A stretch of 64,000 bases of DNA from Saprospiraceae bacterium (GCA_020631135.1 JAHDHU010000004.1:1-64000), one strand, 5' to 3'. Positions 52,846-62,646 are shown, numbered from the stretch's first letter. Numbers and translations are program-made. Notes: generated from the letters alone by a model not told the origin.

Positions 52846-53730
52846 TCACAACTTGTGCTTGTAATCGTATTCATCGATATAACCTGATTCTAAGATTCTT
52901 CTTTCTTCCTGATTTATTTGACCTGTTTTAACGGCAAAGGTCATACGTCGATAAAGTGCATCCAAGAACAGGTTTTTATTTTTTTGACTAAAAGCAATAT
53001 CATACTCTTTTTCAAGTTCTCTTCCGACTCGATATTGATCGTTAATAATCTGATCTCTCCTTTCATCAAAAAAATTAGGAACTCGATATCGATCAATGTA
53101 ATAAGTCTTTAAACCGCTTGAAATAAATGGAAAAGAATGGAGATAATCATACAAACGTTCTACCCTTTCTCCTTCGTTTAACATATTATGGTATCTCGCA
53201 AACCACTGTCCTTTTTTTGAAGAATAAAATTCATCAATGTGTTCTATTAAGTATTCGATGTTTTCTTTTGAGAGGTCAGAAACATCCGACTCAATTAAAC
53301 TGGACAACTTATCATCTGCAGATAGATTATTTAGGGCATAATGTGCAATTCCCTTCAGAGAATTTGCCTCTTTAAAACCTCGGGCTTGTATTTTTTGAAC
53401 GCCATTGTCATCCATAAAGATCATCACAGGATAACCACCTATTCCATAATTATAAGCAATGCTTCTTAATGGACCGTGTTCTGCTTCTGCCTTAATGGAA
53501 ACAAAATGTTTATTCATCAAAACGCCTAAAGAGTCATCTTTAAAAGTTGTCTGATCCAACTTCTTACATGGACCACACCAAGTAGTATAGATGTCAACAA
53601 AAATCTCTTTATTTTCACTTTTTGCTTTTGCTAAGGCTTCGTCCCAGGTGCCTTCAAAAAATTTAATCCCTTGCGTATTGGCGCAAAAAACTGTGAGCAT
53701 AAAAAAAATTATGTAAAGGTGCTTAAGCAT
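52846..53730 (-). CDS. exported thioredoxin-fold protein with helical C-terminal region
   Basis: A signal peptide (MLKHLYIIFFMLTVFCANTQG) followed by a thioredoxin-like domain with WCGPCK near residue 49-54 and cis-proline in IGGYPVMIFMDD; residues ~145-294 are helical and unassigned. It resembles Thioredoxin_7/DUF255-type periplasmic disulfide reductases. The frame is open 11 codons further upstream, but the ATG at 53730 begins the signal peptide and overlaps the crcB stop by 8 bp. Last gene of a three-gene minus-strand unit with crcB and the WecA-like gene. Confidence 0.83.
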   Translation of the reverse strand: MLKHLYIIFFMLTVFCANTQGIKFFEGTWDEALAKAKSENKEIFVDIYTTWCGPCKKLDQTTFKDDSLGVLMNKHFVSIKAEAEHGPLRSIAYNYGIGGYPVMIFMDDNGVQKIQARGFKEANSLKGIAHYALNNLSADDKLSSLIESDVSDLSKENIEYLIEHIDEFYSSKKGQWFARYHNMLNEGERVERLYDYLHSFPFISSGLKTYYIDRYRVPNFFDERRDQIINDQYRVGRELEKEYDIAFSQKNKNLFLDALYRRMTFAVKTGQINQEERRILESGYIDEYDYKHKL

Positions 53731-54085
53731 ATTTAGCCAATTGGTATCCCAAAAATATAGCAAAAAGACAGATTAAAACACTCAACATAATATAGAGGCT
53801 TGCCAAGAAGAAATTAGTGCTCTGAAGAATTTTAAAAGTTTCAGCCGAAAAGGTAGAAAAAGTGCTAAATCCACCACAAAATCCCGTCATCCAAATAAGC
53901 TTAGTGGACTCATTCCATGGTTTATGGACATTTTCTCCAATAAAATATCCAAGTACTAAACAAGCGATTAAGTTGGCAATAAAAGTGGCCCACGGAAATC
54001 CATTATGATATGGAAAAAGTTTGGACAAGCCAAAACGACAAATACTACCTAGACCTCCTCCTAAAAAAACATACAACCAAGACAT
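53723..54085 (-). CDS. crcB: fluoride-specific ion channel CrcB/Fluc
   Basis: A 120-residue inner-membrane protein with four hydrophobic helices. Seen: GGGLGSICRFGLSKLF, the pore Asn in TFIANLIACLVLGYF, and the conserved GFCGGFSTFSTFSAE break/Phe-box motif. It forms antiparallel dimers that export fluoride. It lies 1 bp after the WecA-like gene, and no fluoride riboswitch is apparent upstream. Confidence 0.95.
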   Translation of the reverse strand: MSWLYVFLGGGLGSICRFGLSKLFPYHNGFPWATFIANLIACLVLGYFIGENVHKPWNESTKLIWMTGFCGGFSTFSTFSAETFKILQSTNFFLASLYIMLSVLICLFAIFLGYQLAKYA

Positions 54086-54086
54086 A

Positions 54087-55151
54087 TTATGAAGAAGCTT
54101 CCTTTTTACGATTGTTTGCTATAAAGTACAGAATAGTCGAAAGTATAAGTGCTATCCCTAAAACAAGGACCAATAGATTGACACTTCCAATATGTTGGAG
54201 TTTGACTACGATAAAAATAAACATCATATTAACCATTACCAATGTACTCGTGGCTTGCATATGTGTCAAACCAGAATCTATTAACAGGTGATGAATATGA
54301 GTCCGATCAGGATAAAAAGGAGACTTACCTTTCATTAACCTCATGGTAAACACCCTTAAAGTATCAAACAAGGGTAAGATTAATATTCCTACAGCTACAC
54401 TTGGTGCTGATTCGAATGCAAATTCTGCATATTGAGAACCAGGTAAATCACGGTGCAACTCTATGAACTTGATTGCCAAAATAGAACAAACCAATCCTAA
54501 GAGAAGAGAACCTGTATCGCCCATAAATATTTTTGCGGGTGTTACATTATACTTTAAAAAGGCCAAAATCGAACCCGATAGGGCGAAAGCCACAATCGCT
54601 ATCTCTATGCGGTCAATTTGATAAAACCAAACACCCAATACAACCGAAATCAAAATTCCAATACTTCCACTCAGGCCATTTATGCCATCGATTAAATTAA
54701 ATGCGTTAATAATTACTAAGATGGTCAATAAGGTCAACAAAACACTCACCGCGTAAGGAATCTCATAAATACCAAATATTCCTTGAAAACTGGTTAAGAT
54801 GACCTTAGCCTTAAATATCAAAATCAGTGCAGCAAATATTTGTCCTACAAACTTTTTGTAAGGTGACATCGGATCGATGTCATCCTTGGCACCAATTAAG
54901 AAAATAATTATGAATGAACAAAGAATGTATTGGAGATCCCCAAAATATTTGAAAGGTGTCCATAATATTATCGAAAAAATGGTACCGGCAAAAATTCCTA
55001 TTCCTCCCAAGGATGGGGTACTCACTTGGTGTGACCTCCTTTCTCCAGGTTCATCCATCAGTCTTTTCTTGATGGCCACACTAATGATAGACGGGATAGC
55101 CAAAAAGGTCAAAATGAAAGACGTAAGAAATGCCAATATAATATCGTACAT
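54087..55151 (-). CDS. MraY/WecA-family undecaprenyl-phosphate sugar-1-phosphate transferase
   Basis: 354 residues with about ten to eleven membrane helices. Family motifs: DEPGERRSHQVSTPSLGG near the start, DDIDPMSPYKKF (catalytic Asp pair), NAFNLIDGINGLSG, FMGDTGSLLLG, and the His motif RTHIHHLL. It belongs to the WecA/TagO branch that starts O-antigen, teichoic-acid-like or capsule glycans by placing GlcNAc-1-phosphate (or a relative) on the lipid carrier; MraY is unlikely because no cell-wall cluster surrounds it. The lipid carrier is made by the divergent uppS gene product. Confidence 0.88.
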   Translation of the reverse strand: MYDIILAFLTSFILTFLAIPSIISVAIKKRLMDEPGERRSHQVSTPSLGGIGIFAGTIFSIILWTPFKYFGDLQYILCSFIIIFLIGAKDDIDPMSPYKKFVGQIFAALILIFKAKVILTSFQGIFGIYEIPYAVSVLLTLLTILVIINAFNLIDGINGLSGSIGILISVVLGVWFYQIDRIEIAIVAFALSGSILAFLKYNVTPAKIFMGDTGSLLLGLVCSILAIKFIELHRDLPGSQYAEFAFESAPSVAVGILILPLFDTLRVFTMRLMKGKSPFYPDRTHIHHLLIDSGLTHMQATSTLVMVNMMFIFIVVKLQHIGSVNLLVLVLGIALILSTILYFIANNRKKEASS

Positions 55152-55246
55152 AGCTAATACAAGGATACTAGAATTTATTGTTTCTAGGCAAAGATTTCAC
55201 CAGAAAGGCAAAAAATGATTTCAAAGCTTCCCTTTGTCTATTTTCT

Positions 55247-55254
55247 TACCTTTG
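55247..55254 (+). promoter_or_regulatory. Bacteroidota-type -7 promoter element for uppS
   Basis: TACCTTTG matches TAnnTTTG and is identical to the pheS element. It ends 41 bases before the uppS ATG and lies in the divergent region shared with the WecA-like gene. Confidence 0.6.
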
Positions 55255-55295
55255 TGGACCCAAAATGTTTCCATTTTTGCTAACGAGTATAGTTA

Positions 55296-56036
55296 ATGTC
55301 TAAACAAGAGCACATAGATAATTCGAAATTACCCAAACACATTGCGGTAATAATGGATGGCAATGGTCGTTGGGCAAAGCAAAAAGGCATGCCAAGGATA
55401 TTTGGTCACAAAAATGGAGTTAAAGCAGTTAAAGAAATAACTGAGGCTGCCGCTAAAATCGGCATCGAATATTTAACCCTTTATGCCTTTTCAACAGAAA
55501 ATTGGAATCGTCCAGCGATTGAAGTAGATGCACTAATGAGATTATTGGTTGAGACGATTAAAAAAGAAATAAATGACCTTAATAAAAATGGCATCCGCTT
55601 AAATGCAATAGGAGATATATCAAAATTGCCACCTAGGAGTAAAACTGCTTTAGAAGAAGCGATTGAAGAAACAAAGGCTAACTCCAAAATGGTTTTAAAC
55701 TTGGCTTTAAATTATAGCGCCAAATGGGAAATCGTCAACGCAGTTCAAAAAATTGCGACAAGCGTACAAAATGGTGATTTAAACGTTAGTAACATAGATG
55801 CTGACTATTTTAGTCAACAATTAGAAACTGCTGGAATGCCCGATCCAGAATTACTAATTAGAACAAGTGGAGAAAAAAGAATCAGTAATTATCTTTTATG
55901 GCAATTAGCTTACACAGAATTGCTGTTTTTAGACATTTATTGGCCTGACTTTAAAGAATCGCACTTGATAGATTGCATAATAGAATATCAAAATCGTGAA
56001 AGAAGATTTGGTAAGACCAGTGAGCAACTCACTTAA
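55296..56036 (+). CDS. uppS: isoprenyl transferase (undecaprenyl diphosphate synthase)
   Basis: A cis-prenyltransferase of 246 residues that elongates farnesyl diphosphate with isopentenyl diphosphate to the lipid carrier for envelope glycans. Catalytic Asp in IMDGNGRWAKQKG (near 20), LYAFSTENWNRP, and the C-terminal RTSGEKRISNYLLWQLAYTE. Followed 76 bp later by bamA and then skp, the usual Bacteroidota order. Confidence 0.96.
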   Translation: MSKQEHIDNSKLPKHIAVIMDGNGRWAKQKGMPRIFGHKNGVKAVKEITEAAAKIGIEYLTLYAFSTENWNRPAIEVDALMRLLVETIKKEINDLNKNGIRLNAIGDISKLPPRSKTALEEAIEETKANSKMVLNLALNYSAKWEIVNAVQKIATSVQNGDLNVSNIDADYFSQQLETAGMPDPELLIRTSGEKRISNYLLWQLAYTELLFLDIYWPDFKESHLIDCIIEYQNRERRFGKTSEQLT

Positions 56037-56112
56037 AATTTAGTTAAAGAAATTCTAATTACCTATCGTGAATAGTATTAGCAATAAACTTGTTATCCCG
56101 AATAAAAAAAAT

Positions 56113-58731
56113 ATGAAATATCTTAAGTTTTTGTGTTTAATCGTTCTGTTGCAAGCCAACTTTATGACCAATGCACAAGACACATTAAAAACCTACGATT
56201 ACACTGAAAGAGGAGAATTCGAAATTGGTGGTGTTGAAGTTGTAGGTGCAGAAACCAGGGATAAAAATGCAATTAGATCTATCACAGGACTTACGGTGGG
56301 TCGAAAAATTGAAGTTCCCGGTGTAGAAATTCCTCAAGCGATCAAATCTTTATTGCGTTTACAGCTTTTTGATGATGTCCAAATCATTGAACAAAAAAGA
56401 GCGGGAGATATCATTTTTTTAGAAATACGATTAAAAGAAAGATTTACACTCTCGAGACATTCATACAAAAACATAAGAAAAACACTTCATGATGACTTAA
56501 ATGAAATCGTCAATCAAGTCTTTACCAAAGGATCTATCGTTACCGATGATCAAAAAGAACTATGTAAAAAAAGGATCAACGACTATTTCGCTACCAAAGG
56601 ACATTTAGATTGTAAAACACATATTCAAGAAATTATTGACAAAGACAAACCCAATTCAATAAGATTGGTATTTGATATTGACAGAGGTGAAAAGGTCAAA
56701 ATTGAAGGAGTCTATTTTGTTTCTAGCGATAAGATTAAGCCTAAGAAATTGCGTAAAGCAATGAAAAACACCAAAGGTAAATTGTCTTCTTTTAAGCGAA
56801 GTAAATTTATCGCCGAAGAATACGAAGCTGATAAAGAAAATGTAATCAACACATATAACAAAAATGGATTCAGAGATGCCAAAATCTTGAAAGATTCGGT
56901 TTGGCGAAATGACATGGGTGAAGTAATGATTACACTTGACATTCACGAAGGTGAACAATACTTTTTTCGAGACATAAAATGGAAAGGAAATTCTAAATAC
57001 ACTAACGAACAATTAACTAGGGTATTAGGTATTTTGCCGGGTGATGTTTTTAATGCAGAATTACTTGAAAACAGATTGCGATTTAGTCAAGATGGTAGAG
57101 ATGTTTCTTCGCTCTATTTAGATGATGGATATCTATTTTTTGAAGTGGTTCCTGTCGAAATAGCAGTTGAAAATGATTCCATAGACATGGAAATGAGAAT
57201 CTATGAAGGTCCGCAAGCAACCATCGCAAATGTTACGATAAGAGGAAATGATCGAACCAATGAACACGTAATTCGAAGAGAATTGCGAACAAGACCTGGA
57301 GAGAAATTTTCAAGATCTAATATTATTAGATCACAAAGAGAAATAATAAATCTTGGATATTTTAATCCGGAAAATTTAGATATACAGACCCCAGTTAATC
57401 CTCAAAGAGGTACGGTTGACATAGATTATACGGTTGAAGAAAGACCATCTGATCAATTAGAACTCTCTGCGGGATATGGAGGTGCTAGTGGTTTATTAGG
57501 TACCCTAGGAGTAACTTTTAACAACTTCTCAGTAGCCAACATTAAAAAAAGAGAAACTTGGAGTCCGCTCCCTCAAGGTGATGGTCAAAGGGTTTCTGTT
57601 CGACTCCAGTCGAATAGTAGATTTTTCCGATCGGGAAATCTATCTTTTACTGAACCATGGCTTGGTGGTAAAAAGAGACAATCGTTTACAGTAGGTGCGC
57701 TATTTTCGGCTTTTGACTATTCCGATTTTGCCGCTGGATCACTTAGTATTCGCAGATTTTACACAGGACTCGGATCTCAGCTCAAATGGCCAGATGATTT
57801 CTTTAGCAGAAATACTCAATTGACTTTTGAGTTTTTAAACATGGATAATTATGCTCAGGGAAGATTCTTCGTGGATGTTCCGGGAAGAGCGAATGCCCTA
57901 AATATCGAAACCGGAAACTTTAAAAACTTCTCTATACGTCAAGTATTTACAAGAAGCTCTGTTAGTGAACCGATTTATCCAAGAAGAGGTTCTCGTATCT
58001 CCTTGACTATGCAGTTTACACCACCCTACTCTTTATTTAGAAAAAATAATTTTTGGGATTGTAATGATGGATGTGTAAATACGATTAGAGAAAGAATGGA
58101 AAGAGAGTTAGGACCTAGGGAGGTTGTCACAGATGTAGCTCTCACTGAAGAAGTATTGAAATTTGAAGAATCTCAAAAACACGAATGGTTAGAATACCAC
58201 AAGTGGAGAGTCGACGCCGAATGGTATTATAATATTGTCGACAAATTGGTTATTGCCGCAAATGCAAAAATCGGTTTCTTAGGAAGATATAATCGTGATA
58301 TTGGATATTCCCCATTCGAAAGATTTGAATTGGGTGGTGATGGCCTTTCTAATCAAAATGTAGGAATTACCGGTAAAGATATTTTAGCCTTAAGAGGTTA
58401 TGAAGTTGACGATATTTCGCAGAACAATCGAGGTGGAGCTACCGTATTTAATAAATTCACGATCGAACTTCGATATCCTTTATCCTTAAACCCTAGTTCA
58501 TCCATCTATTTTCACACCTTTTTCCAAGGTGGAAATTCATGGGGAGACATCAAAGATTACAACCCATTCCAATTGCAAAGATCTGCCGGATTTGGTATGC
58601 GTGTATTCTTACCGATGTTTGGTTTACTTGGATTTGATTATGGTTTAGGATTGGATAAGAACCTACCATCCAACGCGAGTTTAGGTCAATATGGTAAATT
58701 TAGTATCGTACTCGGATTTGAGCCTGATTAA
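56113..58731 (+). CDS. bamA: outer-membrane protein assembly factor BamA
   Basis: 872 residues: signal peptide (FLCLIVLLQANFMTNAQ), five POTRA repeats (~45-425, e.g. FEIGGVEVVGAETRDKNAIR and YFFRDIKWKGNSKYTNEQLT), and a 16-stranded barrel of the Omp85 superfamily ending FSIVLGFEPD. The core catalyst for inserting barrel proteins in the outer membrane. The barrel contains an insert of about 50 residues (near ERMERELGPREVVTDV) as in other Bacteroidota. I use ATG 56113; a GTG at 56068 is possible but would bury the signal peptide. Confidence 0.95.
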   Translation: MKYLKFLCLIVLLQANFMTNAQDTLKTYDYTERGEFEIGGVEVVGAETRDKNAIRSITGLTVGRKIEVPGVEIPQAIKSLLRLQLFDDVQIIEQKRAGDIIFLEIRLKERFTLSRHSYKNIRKTLHDDLNEIVNQVFTKGSIVTDDQKELCKKRINDYFATKGHLDCKTHIQEIIDKDKPNSIRLVFDIDRGEKVKIEGVYFVSSDKIKPKKLRKAMKNTKGKLSSFKRSKFIAEEYEADKENVINTYNKNGFRDAKILKDSVWRNDMGEVMITLDIHEGEQYFFRDIKWKGNSKYTNEQLTRVLGILPGDVFNAELLENRLRFSQDGRDVSSLYLDDGYLFFEVVPVEIAVENDSIDMEMRIYEGPQATIANVTIRGNDRTNEHVIRRELRTRPGEKFSRSNIIRSQREIINLGYFNPENLDIQTPVNPQRGTVDIDYTVEERPSDQLELSAGYGGASGLLGTLGVTFNNFSVANIKKRETWSPLPQGDGQRVSVRLQSNSRFFRSGNLSFTEPWLGGKKRQSFTVGALFSAFDYSDFAAGSLSIRRFYTGLGSQLKWPDDFFSRNTQLTFEFLNMDNYAQGRFFVDVPGRANALNIETGNFKNFSIRQVFTRSSVSEPIYPRRGSRISLTMQFTPPYSLFRKNNFWDCNDGCVNTIRERMERELGPREVVTDVALTEEVLKFEESQKHEWLEYHKWRVDAEWYYNIVDKLVIAANAKIGFLGRYNRDIGYSPFERFELGGDGLSNQNVGITGKDILALRGYEVDDISQNNRGGATVFNKFTIELRYPLSLNPSSSIYFHTFFQGGNSWGDIKDYNPFQLQRSAGFGMRVFLPMFGLLGFDYGLGLDKNLPSNASLGQYGKFSIVLGFEPD

Positions 58732-58781
58732 CAAAAGACCTTAATCTTTCGTTAAAATATGGGTATTATCTATCGGTTAGA

Positions 58782-58789
58782 TATATTTG
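58782..58789 (+). promoter_or_regulatory. Bacteroidota-type -7 promoter element for skp
   Basis: TATATTTG matches TAnnTTTG and ends 23 bases before the ATG at 58813. It lies inside a longer open frame beginning at 58759, which supports the shorter skp start. Confidence 0.55.
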
Positions 58790-58812
58790 CCGTCCTTAAA
58801 GAAAACATTTAC

Positions 58813-59325
58813 ATGAAATTTATAAAATCGACTTTGGTAATTGCAAGTTTCTTATTGCTTATGGGTACGTCCTTAAATGCTCAGAAATTTGGATATGTAA
58901 ACTCTACACAGCTTCTACTTGAAATGCCAGATGTAAAAAGTGCCGATTCTCAATTGGAATCTTATCAAAAACAATTGATTGCCAAAGGAGAAAATATGGT
59001 AAAAAGCTTCGAACAGAAATATCAAGCTTATGTTACTGAAGCCAACGCTGGTGGTCTTAGCAAAATTCAAATGCAAAAGCGTGAAGGAGAGTTAGCTACA
59101 GAGCAACAAAATATTCAGAAATACGAATTAGAAGTACAACAAAAGATCTTAAGTAAAAGAGAAGAATTGTACAAGCCTATTCTGGATAAAGTTCAGAATG
59201 CCATAGATGCTGTTGGTAAAGAAGGTGGTTACACAATGATTTTTGATGCGAGTACCGGTGCTTTGTTACATGCAAATAACTCTGAAGATTTAACTACTCA
59301 AATTAAATCTAAACTAGGTATCTAA
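58813..59325 (+). CDS. skp: OmpH/Skp-family periplasmic chaperone
   Basis: 170 residues: signal peptide (FIKSTLVIASFLLLMGTSLN, cleaved after NAQ), then FGYVNSTQLLLEMPDVKSAD typical of OmpH, and a long coiled-coil (~residues 40-130) that forms the tentacles of the trimer. It holds unfolded outer-membrane proteins on their way to BamA, encoded just upstream. The ATG at 58813 is chosen over the in-frame 58759 start because it begins the signal peptide and follows the promoter. Its stop overlaps by 4 bp the convergent M50 gene's stop. Confidence 0.92.
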   Translation: MKFIKSTLVIASFLLLMGTSLNAQKFGYVNSTQLLLEMPDVKSADSQLESYQKQLIAKGENMVKSFEQKYQAYVTEANAGGLSKIQMQKREGELATEQQNIQKYELEVQQKILSKREELYKPILDKVQNAIDAVGKEGGYTMIFDASTGALLHANNSEDLTTQIKSKLGI

Positions 59326-60410
59326 GTTTTACCATTTAAAAAAGAATTAAAAATATGGCGATCGATCATTCCAATGATTTGATCGCCTTTTTTTATTCCG
59401 ACGACTGCCAATCCCATTGTATTCATTTGTTGAAAAAGGATTTCTAAGCTTTCGTCCCATTCAAAGGTTTCTACCGCCTGAGTCATAAAGGAAGAAATTT
59501 GATTTTCCAACTTGATTGGCTTTTTCAACCAACTCAAAATAAATTGCTCTGGTATAGCGCCCACGATTTTGGAACTTTCATCAAATATTAGAAAGTTTTT
59601 GGCTTGACCTGCATTATACAATTGAACCGCTTTTTCTAATTTATCCTCATGGTATAAGATAGGATAATTGGCATTCATTATTTCCGAGGCTATGGTGGAT
59701 TGTAATCTAGATTGTAGCAATATCTGTTTATACTCAGCATTTGCCATATAAAAAACAAATAAACCTACAAATGCTAGAGTAGGACTGGTAAGCCAAAAGG
59801 CCAATATGATGAATAATGAAGCTATAAACTTGCCGATGTAACTAGCGATTTTAGTAGCTTTTAGTTTTCCCCATTTCATTGAAAGTAAAGCACGGAGAAT
59901 TCTTCCACCATCCATGGGAAAAGCAGGAATCAAATTGAAGACGAGCAATACAATATTTAAAAAGATAACTAGCCGTAAGTATCCTTCAAAGTTTTGCTTT
60001 GTAAGATCTAATTCGTCAAATTCAGTAAAACTAAAACCGAAGATGGTGTAAAATGCAAGGATTAAAATGGCAGCAATTAGAACATTAACCAATGGGCCTG
60101 CTATAGCGATTACCATCTCCTTCCAGGCCTTTTTAGGCATTGATTCGAGTCTAGCTACCCCACCAATCGGAGAAATAATTATATCCTTTGTCGATACTCC
60201 ATATTTCCTTGCGGCCAATGCATGTCCAAATTCATGTAAAATAACACAAATGAACAAGGTCAAAATATAAGCGCAAAACCAAGTCAATGCTTGTAAAGAC
60301 AAACTATCTTTTACGGCCACGTAAATAATGAATAATCCAATAAATCCAAAAGTCCAATGTACATAGATGGGAATACCAAGGTATGTACCGAGGTATAAAG
60401 ATTTACCCAT
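59322..60410 (-). CDS. site-2 protease-like M50 metallopeptidase with CBS domains
   Basis: 362 residues. Five to six membrane helices carry HEFGHALAARKYG (zinc ligands and catalytic Glu) and, about 100 residues later, NLIPAFPMDGGRILRALL (third ligand Asp). Two CBS domains follow (~230-360). This is the S2P/SpoIVFB-like group that cleaves membrane-embedded substrates and responds to nucleotides through CBS domains; the substrate is unknown. Start overlaps the DUF4286 stop (TAATG), so the TPR-DUF4286-M50 genes are tightly coupled. The ECF anti-sigma proteins in this window would be candidate substrates, as inference only. Confidence 0.9.
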   Translation of the reverse strand: MGKSLYLGTYLGIPIYVHWTFGFIGLFIIYVAVKDSLSLQALTWFCAYILTLFICVILHEFGHALAARKYGVSTKDIIISPIGGVARLESMPKKAWKEMVIAIAGPLVNVLIAAILILAFYTIFGFSFTEFDELDLTKQNFEGYLRLVIFLNIVLLVFNLIPAFPMDGGRILRALLSMKWGKLKATKIASYIGKFIASLFIILAFWLTSPTLAFVGLFVFYMANAEYKQILLQSRLQSTIASEIMNANYPILYHEDKLEKAVQLYNAGQAKNFLIFDESSKIVGAIPEQFILSWLKKPIKLENQISSFMTQAVETFEWDESLEILFQQMNTMGLAVVGIKKGDQIIGMIDRHIFNSFLNGKT

Positions 60411-60727
60411 TAGCCTTCATTTAAAATATTCATAAGCGTTCGGAAAGCAACATATTTATTCTTATATCTAATACTATGTTCTTCTTGCAGTTTTTTGGCG
60501 TGATCCAATTGGTAAGATTGAAAAGTTTCCATATTAAATGAAACGTACTGAATTGCAAAAGTCCGACCTTCTTCGTCTTCTTCAATGATTTCAGAGAGTT
60601 TATAAGACTCAAATTTACCAGTTGACATTACATCAGGGATATGAACCTCATTCATCCACTTTAACCATTCTTCAGAGATATCTCGTAAAACTTTAACTGT
60701 AACGTTATATAATATTTTATTTTTCAT
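60410..60727 (-). CDS. DUF4286-family protein
   Basis: A small cytoplasmic protein of about 105 residues. YNVTVKVLRDISEEWLKWMN, the HIPDVMSTGKF segment and TFAIQYVSFN match DUF4286, a ferredoxin-like-fold family of Bacteroidota with no known function. The ATG at 60727 overlaps the stop of the TPR gene (TGATG); a GTG one codon earlier is also possible. Middle gene of a three-gene coupled unit. Confidence 0.88.
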   Translation of the reverse strand: MKNKILYNVTVKVLRDISEEWLKWMNEVHIPDVMSTGKFESYKLSEIIEEDEEGRTFAIQYVSFNMETFQSYQLDHAKKLQEEHSIRYKNKYVAFRTLMNILNEG

Positions 60728-62553
60728 CACTGTATGTCATCTCCTCGAAGAGATCTATATTTTTTTCGAGCATCAACGGCTAGCGTGCTATTAGAGAAAT
60801 CAAGGAATAATCTTTTGTATAGACCTTCTGCTTTTTCTAAATCCGCTAATTGAAATTCATACAATTGAGCCAATTCGTATAGGGCATTATCGGCACGAAT
60901 TTCTTCAGTATAATTATCAATTACAGTGTTGTAAGCGCTAATGGCTAAATCATACTTCTTTTGTTTGACATAAATTTGTGCCTTTTTATATAATATGTCA
61001 TCCAATAAGGTATGTTCCGGATAGACCAATCCAATAGAATCAAGTTTTAAAAAAGCTTGATCATATTTTCCTTGAAAAATTAACATTTCAGAATCTGCAA
61101 ACATTTTTAATGGAACATCTGTAGTGTCTAATCCCATATTATCTGTGATGAAAACAGACATATCTATGGCGTCATTAGAAATTAATCTTGAGGTGGCGGC
61201 TTTCAGAATATCGAATTGTTCTTGAGCCCATTCAAAATCACCGTTATAGTAAGAGAACATTGCATTTTTGAATCTAGCTGTTTCGCCAATTTGTTCTTCT
61301 TTAAATTCTTTGTCCACTTGAGAATACAAAAGCGTGGCTTCCCATATTTGGCCATCTACCAAATAATAATCAGCTAAACTTAGTTTTGATCTGGCACGTA
61401 TCAATTTATTTATTCCTCTCAGTTCGACCAATTCTTCGAGCAAGCCAATGGCTCCAGAAACATCATCCGCGTAAGTGGCTTTTAATTTAGCAAAATCCAG
61501 CATTAGCCAAGCCGTTTGACTATTTTTACCAAACTCGTTTAAAAAACTATCGTACTCAGTATTAAGAGGTTTGAAATCTTCTTTTTCGAAAATCAAGTCA
61601 TCAACAATCAACTTTTTCTTAGCGATCAACTGAAATTGTTTAGCCTCAAAATAATAGCTAGAATTCTGTCCTTTACTTTCGATGATATATTGATATCCAT
61701 CAATGGCATCTTCATATGCCCCATCTCTTCGTGCTGTTTCTGCCAATCTATATACGCGTTGACCAGTTTCGTCAAACCTTCTGTCCAAAGATTTGGCCTG
61801 TCTCATGGCTTTTTTATAATCTCGCTCTTGCTCAAATACCCACTGCAATAAATCCGGGTAAACAGATTCATCAGGGAATTCTTGAATTTCTTCGTAAAGC
61901 TTTGCCTTTAACTCATTTCGACCTTCTTCTAAACCATCTTTTTGAAAGATAGCGCTGAAATTACTTTTGATGGAATTTACATTTTGAGGACGCGTTCTAA
62001 GGCTATATAAATAATATTTGATCGCATTCTTCAAATCTCCTTTTCTTCTGTATGTATTCGCAAGATTACTCGAAAAATAATCTTTGGGAGCCATTAGCTC
62101 CATTCCACGTTCATAAACCTCAATTGCCAAATCATACTTTCGAAGATTTACAAAAGCATTTCCAAGTTTGCTAATCCCGCTTTGGTCATTGGCAGCAGAA
62201 TTTATTGCTCTTTGATATATTTTTTGAGCCTCTTCCTTTTTTTCTTGACGCTCTAATAGATTACCCAAAGTTGTGTAAAGGGTAATGTCTTGAGGCCGCT
62301 CTTTAATCATGGAATTAATCCGATTTTCAGCCAAATCGAAATCTTCCATAGAAATTAAACAATCAATATACTTATTGAAATAATGGTAATTTCTAACATT
62401 TTGGGTGTAAAGTTCATTGTAAATCTGGGCTGCTTTTTCGTACTCCCCCGAATTATAGTATTGATAGGCCAATTGAGTTTTGTTTCCTTGACCTTGACTT
62501 TGCCCAGAAAACCACAAAAACACTAGCGTAAAAAGGAAAAATAATTTCTTCAT
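60727..62553 (-). CDS. exported TPR-repeat protein
   Basis: 608 residues: signal peptide (LFFLFTLVFLWFSGQSQ) followed by many tetratricopeptide repeats, e.g. AYQYYNSGEYEKAAQIYNEL, AFVNLRKYDLAIEVYERGME and LYELAQLYEFQLADLEKAEG. It should be a periplasmic scaffold; repeats resemble those of YbgF/BamD-like and gliding-associated TPR proteins, but no closer assignment is justified. First gene of the unit with DUF4286 and the M50 protease. Confidence 0.85.
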   Translation of the reverse strand: MKKLFFLFTLVFLWFSGQSQGQGNKTQLAYQYYNSGEYEKAAQIYNELYTQNVRNYHYFNKYIDCLISMEDFDLAENRINSMIKERPQDITLYTTLGNLLERQEKKEEAQKIYQRAINSAANDQSGISKLGNAFVNLRKYDLAIEVYERGMELMAPKDYFSSNLANTYRRKGDLKNAIKYYLYSLRTRPQNVNSIKSNFSAIFQKDGLEEGRNELKAKLYEEIQEFPDESVYPDLLQWVFEQERDYKKAMRQAKSLDRRFDETGQRVYRLAETARRDGAYEDAIDGYQYIIESKGQNSSYYFEAKQFQLIAKKKLIVDDLIFEKEDFKPLNTEYDSFLNEFGKNSQTAWLMLDFAKLKATYADDVSGAIGLLEELVELRGINKLIRARSKLSLADYYLVDGQIWEATLLYSQVDKEFKEEQIGETARFKNAMFSYYNGDFEWAQEQFDILKAATSRLISNDAIDMSVFITDNMGLDTTDVPLKMFADSEMLIFQGKYDQAFLKLDSIGLVYPEHTLLDDILYKKAQIYVKQKKYDLAISAYNTVIDNYTEEIRADNALYELAQLYEFQLADLEKAEGLYKRLFLDFSNSTLAVDARKKYRSLRGDDIQ

Positions 62554-62610
62554 TTAGCAAGACTTAAAATTAGGACGAACACAGAAACTATTTGGTAGCA
62601 GAATAAAACC

Positions 62611-62646
62611 AAAAAAGGCCATCTTTATTACAAAGATAGCCTTTTC
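62611..62646 (-). terminator. intrinsic terminator of tonB
   Basis: On the minus strand AAGGCTATCTTT pairs with AAAGATGGCCTT (one U-G pair, five-base loop) and is followed by six U residues. It lies between tonB and the TPR gene, so these are separate transcripts. Confidence 0.8.

Noticed and set aside
54086-55151. Fluoride riboswitch controlling crcB
   Set aside because: crcB lies 1 bp after the WecA-like gene, and I saw no riboswitch-like structure in the region upstream of that gene.
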